Notes under the pieces: generated by a model
Told to the model about the DNA's origin: nothing
Database searches by the model: none
The model's input: the letters and a program-made list of their open reading frames with translations, nothing else
Shown here: in pieces, positions 13,297-23,621 of the stretch
How positions within the stretch are numbered: the stretch's first letter is position 1
Layout: each line of letters starts with the position of its first letter
DNA from: Paraphysomonas bandaiensis
Taxonomy: Eukaryota > Chrysophyceae
Direction: 5' to 3'
Assembly (NCBI GenBank): GCA_965644295.1
Contig: CBFFRP010000133.1
Span: 186,001-250,000, forward strand
Length of the DNA stretch: 64,000 bases
Position numbers and translations under genes: made by a program

Positions 13297-13682
13297 GCTC
13301 AGAGAGAGGGTGATTGGAAGTAGGACTAGGACTTAAATAATTGTTGTGTGCTACAGTTGTATGCGTTCAACAGTTGATGGCAGCATGTGTATATATGCAT
13401 ACCATGCCATTACCTGGAGGGTGTACATTCACATACACAGCCGTATCTGCTGCATATCATAGTAGAAGATAGCAGTATTCTACTCTGTATTCTGTATTCC
13501 ATAATTTAACAGCAAGGCCCATACATAAGAACACGCGGACATGTACAGCAGCAGTACATGCATGTTGGTGTGTATTTTAGCTGTTAATTCGAAGCAAGTG
13601 TTGAATGTGATGGCATGCCATGATATCAACACAAAGGCGCGTATTCACTCATGGAACAGAAGCAGCTGTCAATATCTGAACA
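13297..13682. other. Divergent intergenic region between Ccz1-like and GT77 genes
   Basis: 386 bp separate two divergent start codons, so promoters for both genes probably lie here. The region is rich in TATATA, GTACAT and similar words and holds the element at 13544-13557. Confidence 0.5.
13544..13557 (+). promoter_or_regulatory. TACAGCAGCAGTAC element upstream of the GT77 gene
   Basis: The core is flanked by CATG and ACATG-type palindromic bases, making CATGTAC / GTACATG arms around AGCAGCA. It lies about 130 bp before the GT77 start codon. A regulatory role is inferred from recurrence. Confidence 0.35.
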
Positions 13683-16614
13683 ATGAGACTATATAACTAC
13701 CTCTTAGTTCTTTTGAATCTAGCTGTGTTAGGAGTGCTGGTGCATTTGTTCCTATTGAACGCTGGATCAGAGAGCGGTCGAGTGGTGTCAGATGTTATGT
13801 TTTTTAAGGCTCCGGCTATAAGTACATCGGTACCGGTGATCGTTAACACAACCAGAGCACATGAACAGATTAACGTACCTGAACTGAGCAGTCCAGTTGT
13901 TAAATTATTCGCAAATAGCAATAAGGTGTCTGCTGGAGATACAGTTGAGCGGATATATCGGAGTCATGTGCTTCAGACACAGCAGGCTTTTCGGGACCAC
14001 CCGTTTCATAAAATAAACATGACTATTTCACTGGAAGATTATATGGCATATTTAGCTCAGCAGAGTAATTGTGCATCGAAGCCGATATTTTTGACTATGG
14101 CTCGTGTGTCTTCTCAATTGTATGTGTTGATTGGTATCTTAATGTAGCTGTGACATTTGTATCCACATAGGTATTGGCAACTGATCGAAAATTTCTTTTA
14201 TACTATGTTAGTAATTTTATACTATGTGTTAAAGCTTACTTATAGCAATGAATGCAGGAAATATTTCGGTCATCTGGAGTGTGCAGTGATGGTGTGTGTG
14301 TCAGGTTGAAGTCCACTCACCCCATAAGTATGTATAAAATTTGTGACTTAGATCCCGTTTGCGATTTAAAATGCAAGAACCAAGACTTTCCTTGTTATAG
14401 TTTTACTTATGAAAATCCACATGCGCATACCTTTGAGCAGGTATTTTCGTATCGCATACTATAGTAACTGCTTATCGATTGTAGGTAGCTGCCATAAAAC
14501 TTCGGCACGTTGCCTTGGCTCTTCAGAAAAACGTCAGCATTATGCTTTTGGATTTGGATGTAGGGTTTCTTCGAGATCCTTTGGATCTATTTGAAGGGTA
14601 CGCCATGAATTTAACAGTGAAGTTTCAATAATATTTAAGTTTCAGGTTTCTTGAACATTCAGATGTTCAAGTACGTGAAGTTGATGTTTGGTATCATAGA
14701 TGCGATAAATATAACTGTAATTTATGCGCTATTAGGTTAGAACTCAAATGGACATAGGTTGGGCCATGGATAAGCATCAAGGAATGACATGGTTTACTTT
14801 TCCCAGAGCTAATTTTGGACTATTTCTTGTCAAGGGGTGTCCACTCTCTGCATTGGTATGGATGCAACACTATAGTTGAATTAGTCTTAGTCGTGAATGA
14901 TCACAGCTATTTCATCGAGCCTGGAACAAGTATGCGAAATGTAAGGCTACGAAGTTACGTTTATTAAGTAATATGTAGCAGTACCTCCAGAGCATAAGCG
15001 TACTGTAGCAAAAGATCAGAGTGTAATCCAGGGACAACTGTCTTTCGGAAAGTGGAGGTATGTATCATACAGAGTTGCGTAATAATGTGAGCATAATCTG
15101 TTTTAGATATGATTTAAACTTTAGTTATTTCTACCCTGGGTTCCTTCCAGGTAAAATATGCATTCTATTTATTCAGGCTGATCCTCTCTTTGTAGATACC
15201 CACCCGCGCCAAGTAATTTTTACTCCCACACTACTGTTGCACAAAGTAGAGAACTACAACGGTCATGGAATCCGCTTTGAATTAGGTCTGTATTATTGTT
15301 ATGAATGGTGTAATGTGTAATTTTAATTTAGGTGGAGTTGCCGCATTAGAGGAGATAGGGACAGCCGTTGCAGGTTCGTAGAAATGCCTCTATACTCATT
15401 GATAAATATCCTACAGTGCATGCCACGTGCTATGAGAAGACGTCGAAGCTGCATGCTCTTAAGGTTGTTTTTTACGTCTGGTGTTTTTCTCACTTGGTTT
15501 TTGAAGGCTGCGAATGCATTCTGGGCAGATGAGTACTATGCACCGACAAAGAAAACATTGACCAAAGTACTGTGTATATTGGTGTCACTCTTTCGCAGTG
15601 TTTTAACTAATACGGTAATTATAGCCACTGATGTTGCGCACATCCGTACAAGATTTACTTGACGAAGTACGAGCACTGGCTTACGTAGCACTTCGAACTA
15701 ATCGTTCGCTTATTATTCCAAACATACTACTTGGTAGATATTTAGTTTTATCATAAAAATTATGTTAAACATGATGTCAGGGACCGGCTTAGATTTACCT
15801 GGTGGAAAGCGAAGTGGTCATATATTATTTGATTATCGTGCGAATGCAAGAAATGCGAAGGTGTAGAAGTGGTCGTTCTAACTATAGGCTCTAATACTGG
15901 TTCATTGTATAGGCAATGCTGTCATATCCTCAAAAGAAATCAGTACTTTCAAGTTCACACGGGTTGAAGAATATGCCAATGTCTCATGCAGCGCGCTATG
16001 GGTAAGCTATCATTAATAGTCCCATTATATTTAGATATCTATGCAGCAATAATTTGTACTGGCCTGCTTTCCGCGCAATATATTCAACGCTCAATATGCT
16101 AGAGGTTTGTCGATACTTTCATATCATGGTTACAGAATAAGAACATGTAATGCAGATTTTGGAACCTGGGTTCTACTTCAAGATTGAAGAGCAGCTATAT
16201 CTTGATGTTCCTGATCCCGAGATTATACAGTGGACAAAACCTGACCCACCACCTTCAATGAAGAACAGCGATAACAGTAGAGCAAATTACTTGAATTCAC
16301 TTGTTGACACTGTTTCAGCTGTTGATAGCTCACGTATTGTGCTAGATATTGTTGGGCAACAAGACCCCGTACCTGGTGAAGGTAGACCATGGGATATTTA
16401 CCGTTGGGCTAGACACTCCACTAGTTCGTGGGGTGGTGCAGTCGTGAATAAGGATGGATATGTTGCTATGCCACCTTTGCCTCGCAGATTTCAAAACCTC
16501 AATGACGAGTCAACTATACCGTTTTACGAACGTGTACAAACAGGTATTCTCATGTGCGAGAAGTTTTTGCTTCCACCCAATGGAAATAGGTCGTGTTTTA
16601 ATAAATGTAACTAA
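13683..16614 (+). CDS. GT77-family (XEG113-like) nucleotide-diphospho-sugar transferase
   Basis: Eighteen exons phase cleanly to 680 residues. Boundaries include 13683-14119, 14171-14206, 14258-14293, 14401-14440, 14485-14597, 14646-14670, 14736-14855, 15107-15285 and the last, 16156-16614. An N-terminal signal anchor (residues about 4-26) makes it a type II, probably Golgi, membrane protein. The donor-binding motif is LLDLDVGFLRDP (DxD at D206/D208), preceded by FTYENPHAHTFEQ and followed by TQMDIGWAMD, as in PF03407 transferases. A C-terminal extension has DLLDEVRALAYVALRTNRSL and RNNLYWPAFRA-like segments. I recall a comparable extension in plant XEG113, an extensin arabinosyltransferase. 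The donor sugar cannot be read from sequence. It is divergently arranged with the Ccz1-like gene. Confidence 0.8.
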
Positions 16615-17157
16615 TTGTGAACCCATATTATATATCCAGTACAGTACACACGCCCACACAATCATACATCGACTTCTCTCTTCGATAATTTCTATTTCCA
16701 CCCTTGCCACTCCTCGTTTTATACTTAAAATCTCTTCATGAAGATATCCAATATATGCAATCACGACGATATGTAAAACTAACACCTGAAGAGAAACTGA
16801 ATACACTACTACAATATTGTACAACAATATTCGAGTTCTAGTGATTGTAGGGTCATTTCTGGGCTTTATTAAATATCAAATACACACCACATATGTGAAG
16901 AGTTTCCCAATTATGTGATGTATAATACACCATGCAAATAGCCCCTGAAATTGAAAGTGGTTATACCGACATACAGACAACTTTTTATTTCTCATAACAT
17001 CATGAGAGAAGTCAAAAAGAATATCTTTATAAGTAGGTTAATAGATAACGATTCCAGAAAGACAAAAAGATGCCAGAAACGGAAAACACAAACATCTGAC
17101 ATTACATGTGGGTGGAATGAACATAGAATGACACGATGATTACATAAACATAATGTA
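16615..17157. other. Convergent intergenic region
   Basis: This lies between the 3' ends of the GT77 gene and the TFSP-motif gene. It is AT-rich and no gene was seen. Confidence 0.4.
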
Positions 17158-18406
17158 TCATATATGCGATGACGAGCGCCTTCGTCGAGTTGGGGATGGA
17201 GCATAAGCTCTGCTTATTCTTGGAGAAAAGGTACAATTCAAAGTTTCGTTTTTCTCAGCTTTTGATTGCATTATTTTCTTCTCTTGTCGAAGGCGTTCGG
17301 CATCAGCAGACAGTCTAACATGAACAGGGAGACTATGTGGCCTGTAATAATATCAATATTATTTCAAAATTTGAGCTCGTTATTGCATAAATAAGCGTTC
17401 TGAACAAGCTCACATAAACCACACCAGTCTTACCCCGCAAGTGCTTGAGATTTCGGATTAATAGTTGGAGAAAAGCTGCAACCATCCAGCTCGGACTCGA
17501 CCTTCATTGCAGCTAGAGTCTCATTTCTAAACTGACGATTCATCGAAAGCCTATCAAACAACGGCGGTGACTCTAAGTGCCCCCCATGGGCACCGTCTCG
17601 ACTTTCTGTCAAGTGAGTAATCTGTCGAAGCAAAATATCAAACAGTTTCACAAAGATCGAGCAATCGACTGTATACCCGCGGACTAAAAGTTAATTCCTG
17701 GTCCAATTCTTTGCGAAGTGCTTCTAGCTGAAAGCAAATTAGCTTAATAATGTAGAAATGCCCAATCTACCTCACTGGAGTCTTTACTTCGCTTCGACAC
17801 CGCATCAGCATACAATCTTGCATGCACACTACCTTCATTCTATCATGATTTAAAAATGCACAATCAACATAATATGTAAAATATATTCATACGTACAGGA
17901 TGATTCTTTCTAATGGGGATCGAACTCATTGTCTTACTTTTTCTAATCGGAGTGGGCGATTGCTTCGGGACGGCTAGCCTCGAAAATACATCTTGCTTCT
18001 TTCGAGAGGGAGATGACTTCCTATTACAGGAGCTCAACTGTGGAGTGAATGTTAATCTTGATCTCTCGTCATCAAGAAGTTTCTTCCGTTTCTCTTCTAC
18101 TCTTTTTTTGCGTGTTTCTGCGTACTTCAAGAGACGAGAGACGACACTGTGTCCTGCGTCTTTCATCTTACCCTCACTCGACTCTACACTGCATAGAGAT
18201 GGAGAAAAAGTGCACTCCTTCATAATCTCCTTCTCTCTTTGAGTCTCTGTGGCTGCTCTCATCTCTGCGCGCTTTCTCTCCTGTTGCTTAGCATGAGCAT
18301 ACAGGCGATCAAATGGGCTCCGTGCTGTCTTTAAAGCACTGGAGGGGCTGGTCGATGGAGGTGGCGGAGCGGTTGGCTCAGGCGGGCTGGGATCAGAGAT
18401 GGACAT
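17158..18406 (-). CDS. Charged protein with five TFSP-type motifs, function unknown
   Basis: Five exons (18406-17897, 17839-17771, 17727-17677, 17621-17434, 17341-17158) join in frame to 333 residues. After a Pro/Ser-rich N-terminus there are five blocks. Each has a short RLY/RLL/RLS..A segment, a stretch of Arg/Lys/Glu that could form coiled coil, then a motif: CTFSP (residue 65), LTFTP (118), LTFSP (205), CSFSP (258), CTFSP (309). No enzyme motif, membrane segment or signal peptide is visible. Similar TF(S/T)P-punctuated charged proteins are, as I recall, common among protist cytoskeletal or flagellar proteins, but that link is weak. The exon 4 donor was chosen because only that phase continues the repeat pattern. 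The internal + strand ORF at 17913-18242 is its antisense. Confidence 0.75.
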
Positions 18407-18570
18407 AACAGTAGCAGATGTAACCAGCTATGATATATGCTTCACTGCTGATAGCATTTGAACACCTCTATCTGTACGAATCTACTGCTAGATTCAATTC
18501 ACCGTATACCGTAATACCAAAATAACAGCCAAATACGATTAACGAATACATATAAATATACAGTACATGT

Positions 18571-18590
18571 TGGTATATTGCTGTATATAC
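18571..18590 (-). promoter_or_regulatory. TATACAGCAATATA-like element upstream of the TFSP gene
   Basis: Read on the minus strand this contains TATATACAGCAATATA, about 165 bp before the TFSP-protein start codon. It is a weaker version of the TACAGCAGTA word seen elsewhere. It merges into the neighbouring TACA microsatellite, so it may be fortuitous. Confidence 0.25.
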
Positions 18591-18767
18591 ATACATACAT
18601 ACATACATACATACATACATACATACATACATACATACATACATACATACATACATACATACATACATACATACATACATACATACATACATACATACAT
18701 ACATACATACATACATACATACATACCTGCACACATGCTGGTGTACATACATACATACATACATACA

Positions 18768-18798
<31 letters not shown>

Positions 18799-18887
18799 GT
18801 ACATACATACATACATGCATACATACATACATACATACATACATACATACATACATACATACATACATACATACATACATACATACA

Positions 18888-18918
<31 letters not shown>

Positions 18919-18971
18919 GTACATACATACATACATACATACATACATACATACATACATACATACATACA

Positions 18972-19003
<32 letters not shown>

Positions 19004-19176
19004 CACATACATACATACATACATACATACATACATACATACATACATACATACATACATACATACATACATACATACATAGGTGCACACATACATACAT
19101 ACATACATACATACATACATACATACATACATACATACATACATAGGTGCACACATGCTGGTGTACATACATACCA
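18586..19176. repeat. (TACA)n microsatellite
   Basis: About 590 bp of TACA tetranucleotides carry occasional point variants (for example CATATGTACA near 18795 and 18914). A longer interruption, TGCACACATGCTGGTGTACA, occurs twice (about 18728-18747 and 19147-19166), so part of the array was duplicated as a block. All six frames are open (YIHT or MYVC repeats), which is a composition artefact and not coding. It ends about 77 bp before the LYR-ApaG start codon. Confidence 0.98.
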
Positions 19177-19253
19177 GAACACGAACAGGAGTGGTGTTGA
19201 TCCATCTCATCATCTCCACACTATTCTCTCTGAACTCCCAATTTTCGTAGGGA

Positions 19254-20284
19254 ATGTCAGATAACAGGAGAGCCACTATGGCTCTGTACCGGTCATTTAT
19301 CAAGTTAGCGCATCAGATGAACAGTTCTCGTCCGATGGTCCTGCAGAGCACGCCCCCCTTATCATCCTTGCAGAGATACAGGTACTACGATCCTGTAGTT
19401 CTGAGAACTAGTATTTTAAATGGAATATGCCACGATAACTCGTATGATGCGGACGTATCCCAGTCACCCTTCATAGAGCCCAGCACCGTTAAAGATATCG
19501 TCAGAAATGCTTTCCGTAAACAAGATGCGAGTAGAGATATGAGTCAGGCTCTAACGGCGGGTTACAGTGCCTTTCGAGCGGTGTCAGCAATGCAGACACA
19601 GTCCATAAATACGAGTGTTACTGAAAGTACTTTTCAGGATATATCTGTGCGAATTATCTGTTCTGCTATATATGTCGGCCCTATCCGAGCTGTGAACAGC
19701 AATTTGATGCACCATTATGCATATCGTATACAAATAGAAAACATAAGCAAAGAGGATACAAAATTTCAAGTGTTAGGTACGTGGAGTATAGACTTGGATA
19801 TAAATGGGTTTGACTGATTAATGTATCTATTGCTCCTACTTAAATACTAGTTAATGTTCCTACAAAGATAATTTGCTTGTTAATTCCACTGTAGGAAGAC
19901 ATTGGGTTTTCACCAATGCTAGTGGAACTGTAGAAATGCAAGTTCCAAAATTTTCGGAAGGTGTTATTGGTGAAACGCCGGTTATAGAGCTTAGCAAGGG
20001 GTTTGAGTATATGAGTCAGACGACAGTGACTACTGAGGTACGTGGTGCTGTACAATATAGACATACCAATCCAATGAAAAGTATGTATTTTCTCTGCGGG
20101 CGCTTTTTGAACCTTTTGTGTTGAAGGTGGGTGGTATGTATGGGTCACTGCTACTGCTGGACACGGCCACTAATACACAGTTCGAAGCAAGAATAGAACG
20201 GTATTAAAGAATGTTTGATACCTTCATTTTCATATTTTATAACCATTGCACAGGTGCGCCTTAACCCCGATTCAATTGTCATAA
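19254..20284 (+). CDS. LYR-motif domain fused to an ApaG domain
   Basis: Four exons (19254-19776, 19895-20037, 20127-20200, 20254-20284) give 256 residues. Residues about 9-110 look like a LYR-family (LYRM) domain: ALYRSFIKLA at 10 and VRNAFRKQ at 83, the two conserved spots of that fold. Residues about 126-250 match ApaG (DUF525): ISVRIICSAIYV, YAYRIQIENIS, GRHWVFTNASG, GVIGETPVIELSKGFEY, then TEVGGMYGSLLLLD and a terminal CALTP. ApaG is a small beta-sandwich also found in FBXO3 and POLDIP2. LYRM proteins are typically mitochondrial and bind acyl carrier protein. The fusion suggests a mitochondrial assembly or adaptor role, which is inference. A second in-frame ATG at 19278 would still keep the LYR motif. 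Confidence 0.82.
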
Positions 20285-21314
20285 ATTCAGATAGTTACAT
20301 TTCGTGATTACATTCATAGCCTGCATGCTCCTGAGTTTGGTGTCAGCGTTGTTTCGTATGAGCTGTATTTTTAATAACTATTTCTTGAGATAAGCCGCAA
20401 CTATTTAACCCATTTGCAACCCATGTATAAACTAATTGATAATCTACCGACGTTCGGCTGTGAGGTGATATCGGATGACAGAGGCTTGCGAAGCAATTCA
20501 TTTAATAGGTATAAAAAATGATAATTGTTATTATTATTGATGAGGGCTGCCAATTAATCGGCTGACTTAATTTATATAGCATCATAAGCTGTATAGTTAC
20601 TGATCATAACAATCTACACCTACAGAACCATCATCGCGAATTGAATGAAATATACGTCGAGTGTGACTTGTGATATCGAAATTCATGAGTCATCAGTTTA
20701 GTAAGGTAGGTTGTGCCTGAGTCGCCAAACATCGCTTTATTCACTGCTTTTATCATGTTGGTCACTTGCCATCGCAGCTGATGACTGTTTGACACTGTCA
20801 GTGCACGGACACCTGTGGAGTGTCTAGTCTAGCGCATGATTGCAACAAGGAAGTGCATTCGATTTCATAGCGTAGGCGATTTTTCCCTGAGCTCAGAATG
20901 AGTGGGAGCGATTAGCATGTATGTATTCACATTGTTTGAGATCAGACACCGTCATGCTGTCACGTTTGGCCTCTAGACGTATGCTGAAAATGATATGTGC
21001 AAGTGGAAAGTACAGCCCAAAGGCTGTGTAATAATTCTCATAATTCTCACAAGTTTTAGCAAGAAAAACGCGATAATTCCGTTTTTTTTTACCTTTTTTC
21101 CCATTATCGACATTATTTTTGTTGTGTAAAAAAAGTTTTAGACACAGCCTGGTAGGAATTCCTGGGAACATTCCTGGCTGTGTACATACAAGTAGACTAC
21201 ACTGTATTCCTCTAACGATATTCTGGACTGCTTTTGACGCGACATCACCATCTGATCTGATGTACAGTGCAGTAGAGTTCGTACACTCACACACTGCGAT
21301 TACTCTGTAGCTCA
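20285..21314. other. Intergenic region, no gene seen
   Basis: No supported gene on either strand. The short open frames (20893-21315 minus, 21119-21310 plus) have biased, low-complexity composition. The last 100 bp contain GTACAGTGCAGTA (about 21263), resembling the upstream word seen at other genes, and probably hold the UBLCP1-like promoter. Confidence 0.4.
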
Positions 21315-22349
21315 ATGGAATTCACAGATTCCTCAGCGACCATTCGTGTGATGGCCAAGTGGAGAGGGAGCGTCATCTGTCTGCAGGATATCGACATGTC
21401 CTCCACATCAGTGAGAGATCTTAAGGTGATGCTGGAGGAGCAGACATCAGTATCGATCCATCGCATGAGGGTTCTTGGTCTGGATACTAAAGCCACAGAT
21501 GATAAACTGTTATCGCAATATTCGAATAAAGTGAAGAGAGGTCAGCTGCACGTGTCTGTTATGGGCACTCCAGATAACGAGATTCAGGAGTTTGAAAGCA
21601 TTGGCGAAGGAGTTCAAGAGTCAGTGTTGAATGACTTTGGTCATAACTTTACCCCAGCGACAGATGAGTGGCACAAGCTCAAATATTTCACAGATAGTCT
21701 AGAGATAAATTTCATCAACGAGCCGCGAGCTGGAAAAAAACTATTAGTCCTCGATCTTGACCACACCATATTGGACTTTTCATCGAAAGGCTCGATGGAT
21801 CCAATTAAGATGAAGCGCCCATATATGGATTTTTTTCTTGAAAAGGCCTATGAGCACTTTGATATTGCTGTATGGTCACAGACTCACTGGCGTTGGGTAG
21901 AGATCAAGCTGATTGAGCTGGATATCATCAACAACCCTAGATACAAACTCTGTTTTGTGTTAGATAAAGCTAGCATGTTTCGCTGCGGCCCCAAAAAGCG
22001 TTACATAAAGCCATTGCACATAATATGGTCTAAGTTTCCTTGTCTGTGGGGAAGGCATAATACCGTTCACGTGGACGATCTTGAGCGGAACTTCGCGATG
22101 AACCCTGAAAGTGGGATATTAGTCACTGCCTTTTATCGACCTGATAGAGAGAGGAAGAAAGGAGAAGCTCGTGAGAAGACATCTGATATGGAACTGCTTC
22201 CACTGTCGTCTTATTTAAGTGAAGTTGGGGCTATGGATGACCTCAGCGCTGTCTGTCACAAAAATTGGAAGGAGAGAGCCGATGTTCTCATTCGGGGAAC
22301 TGATTCGTCCTTTCGGGAAACTGATAGTAAACCCTCGTCAATGTCTTAA
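21315..22349 (+). CDS. UBLCP1: UBLCP1-like ubiquitin-like domain phosphatase
   Basis: A single exon encodes 344 residues. Residues about 8-84 form a ubiquitin-like domain (TIRVMAKWRGS, DLKVMLEEQTSV). Residues about 135-320 are an FCP1/HAD-type phosphatase with the catalytic DLDHT signature (D147, D149, T151) and a distal DDLERN motif near 247. The human homologue is a nuclear proteasome-associated phosphatase, so dephosphorylation of nuclear proteasome subunits is expected. The length is close to the human protein (about 318) with a short extra C-terminus. It is intronless in a window where most genes have several introns, which could be intron loss. The identification is secure. Confidence 0.95.
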   Translation: MEFTDSSATIRVMAKWRGSVICLQDIDMSSTSVRDLKVMLEEQTSVSIHRMRVLGLDTKATDDKLLSQYSNKVKRGQLHVSVMGTPDNEIQEFESIGEGVQESVLNDFGHNFTPATDEWHKLKYFTDSLEINFINEPRAGKKLLVLDLDHTILDFSSKGSMDPIKMKRPYMDFFLEKAYEHFDIAVWSQTHWRWVEIKLIELDIINNPRYKLCFVLDKASMFRCGPKKRYIKPLHIIWSKFPCLWGRHNTVHVDDLERNFAMNPESGILVTAFYRPDRERKKGEAREKTSDMELLPLSSYLSEVGAMDDLSAVCHKNWKERADVLIRGTDSSFRETDSKPSSMS

Positions 22350-23621
22350 TCGTGCAACTGACATGCATGCCGGGTGTTTGTATTTCTTAATATTTGTATG
22401 GTGATTTTTGTATATATTCCTCTAGTGCTAACGTCAGTTGAAGAAAAGGCACGCGGAGTAAAATATTCCGAAACTGCGATAATGATTTTGTTTTTATCGG
22501 GTAGTGTTCTCGTTTGTTTTCGCGTGTTATTAAATTACACTGTGTATTTACGACGCAAGATTTGAACGTAGTGTGTCCTATACATACCTGATGTAATATT
22601 TCGAGTTAGAGTCTTCTCCTCTACTATAAAAAGAGGAGAAATTGATATTAGAAGACAAAAAGATGTATTGCGCGGGGAAAAGCTTACTTCATAAAGGTTT
22701 TAGGAGGTTAATAATGAGGATGTTTGATATAACCGAATGTAACAAGTAAAACAGTTTTAGACTGGGTAGTTTCAATGAATTAACCACAACATTAAACGAA
22801 GAGCTGTCAGATCGAACAATTTGATAAATATCTACTCACTATCTTCAGACGTAAATGCTTGGTTGCTTTTTCGTCGTCGTCATCATTATGTGTGCGTGTG
22901 AAATAAATAAATGCACTACCACTGCACATCTGCGAAAATATATCGAAGGTTATTGTGGCTGGGTTAATAACTGCTTCTATTTCACAACATCGTTGTCAAT
23001 TGCCAATGTATTACATAGAGAACTATCATACATCATTTGGTGAGGACTTGCGATGGTAATGAGGAGTCTGTGATTAAATACCAGAACTTGTGTTGTAGTA
23101 TTTTACAAAGAAATTGTACTTTGAGCCATTCCCGTCCTATAGAGTGAGAAGTTTCATAATTAGCTGAAATGTGTAGTCGACTAGAGGTGAAACTCTAAGA
23201 GCTTCTAATGTGGTGCATGTTGGTGGCGTGTGTATTCAACAAAGGCAGAACGAAAATGCAGCTGGCATCGTATCCGTTGATTCCAAGAATTAAAGTTTTC
23301 TAGTATATGTACTCAATGATCCACTGATAGTTGATTACAGTAGACTTGACATTTCGTGCTAAACTCACTGTCCATGAACAGGGTGCTAGAATGGATACCT
23401 AATAGCCCATCTACATCAAACAAAAAGGAAATACAGCACACATCAGAACTGAATGTGAATTATATTCCCCTTGTCGTGAAATACTTATGACATACACCAC
23501 ATTAACTTAACGTAAGTCCACAATAAATCAAAAATATTACATGCCACAATTTTACAAAAATGTACAACAGAAAATATGAGCACTATTCTGAAGGTGGTAT
23601 ACATATATAAATATACGTGTT
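22350..23621. other. Convergent intergenic region
   Basis: About 1.27 kb of AT-rich sequence between the 3' ends of the phosphatase and channel genes. A small inverted repeat (TTCTCCTCT / AGAGGAGAA, about 22614-22640) is visible. No gene was found. Confidence 0.4.

Noticed and set aside
17913-18242. A 109-residue + strand ORF
   Set aside because: Antisense of the first exon of the TFSP-motif gene, which has full multi-exon support.
18468-19303. Several overlapping 170-254-residue ORFs of MYVC/YIHT repeats on both strands
   Set aside because: They are translations of the TACA tetranucleotide array, which has no stop codon in any frame. Composition artefact.
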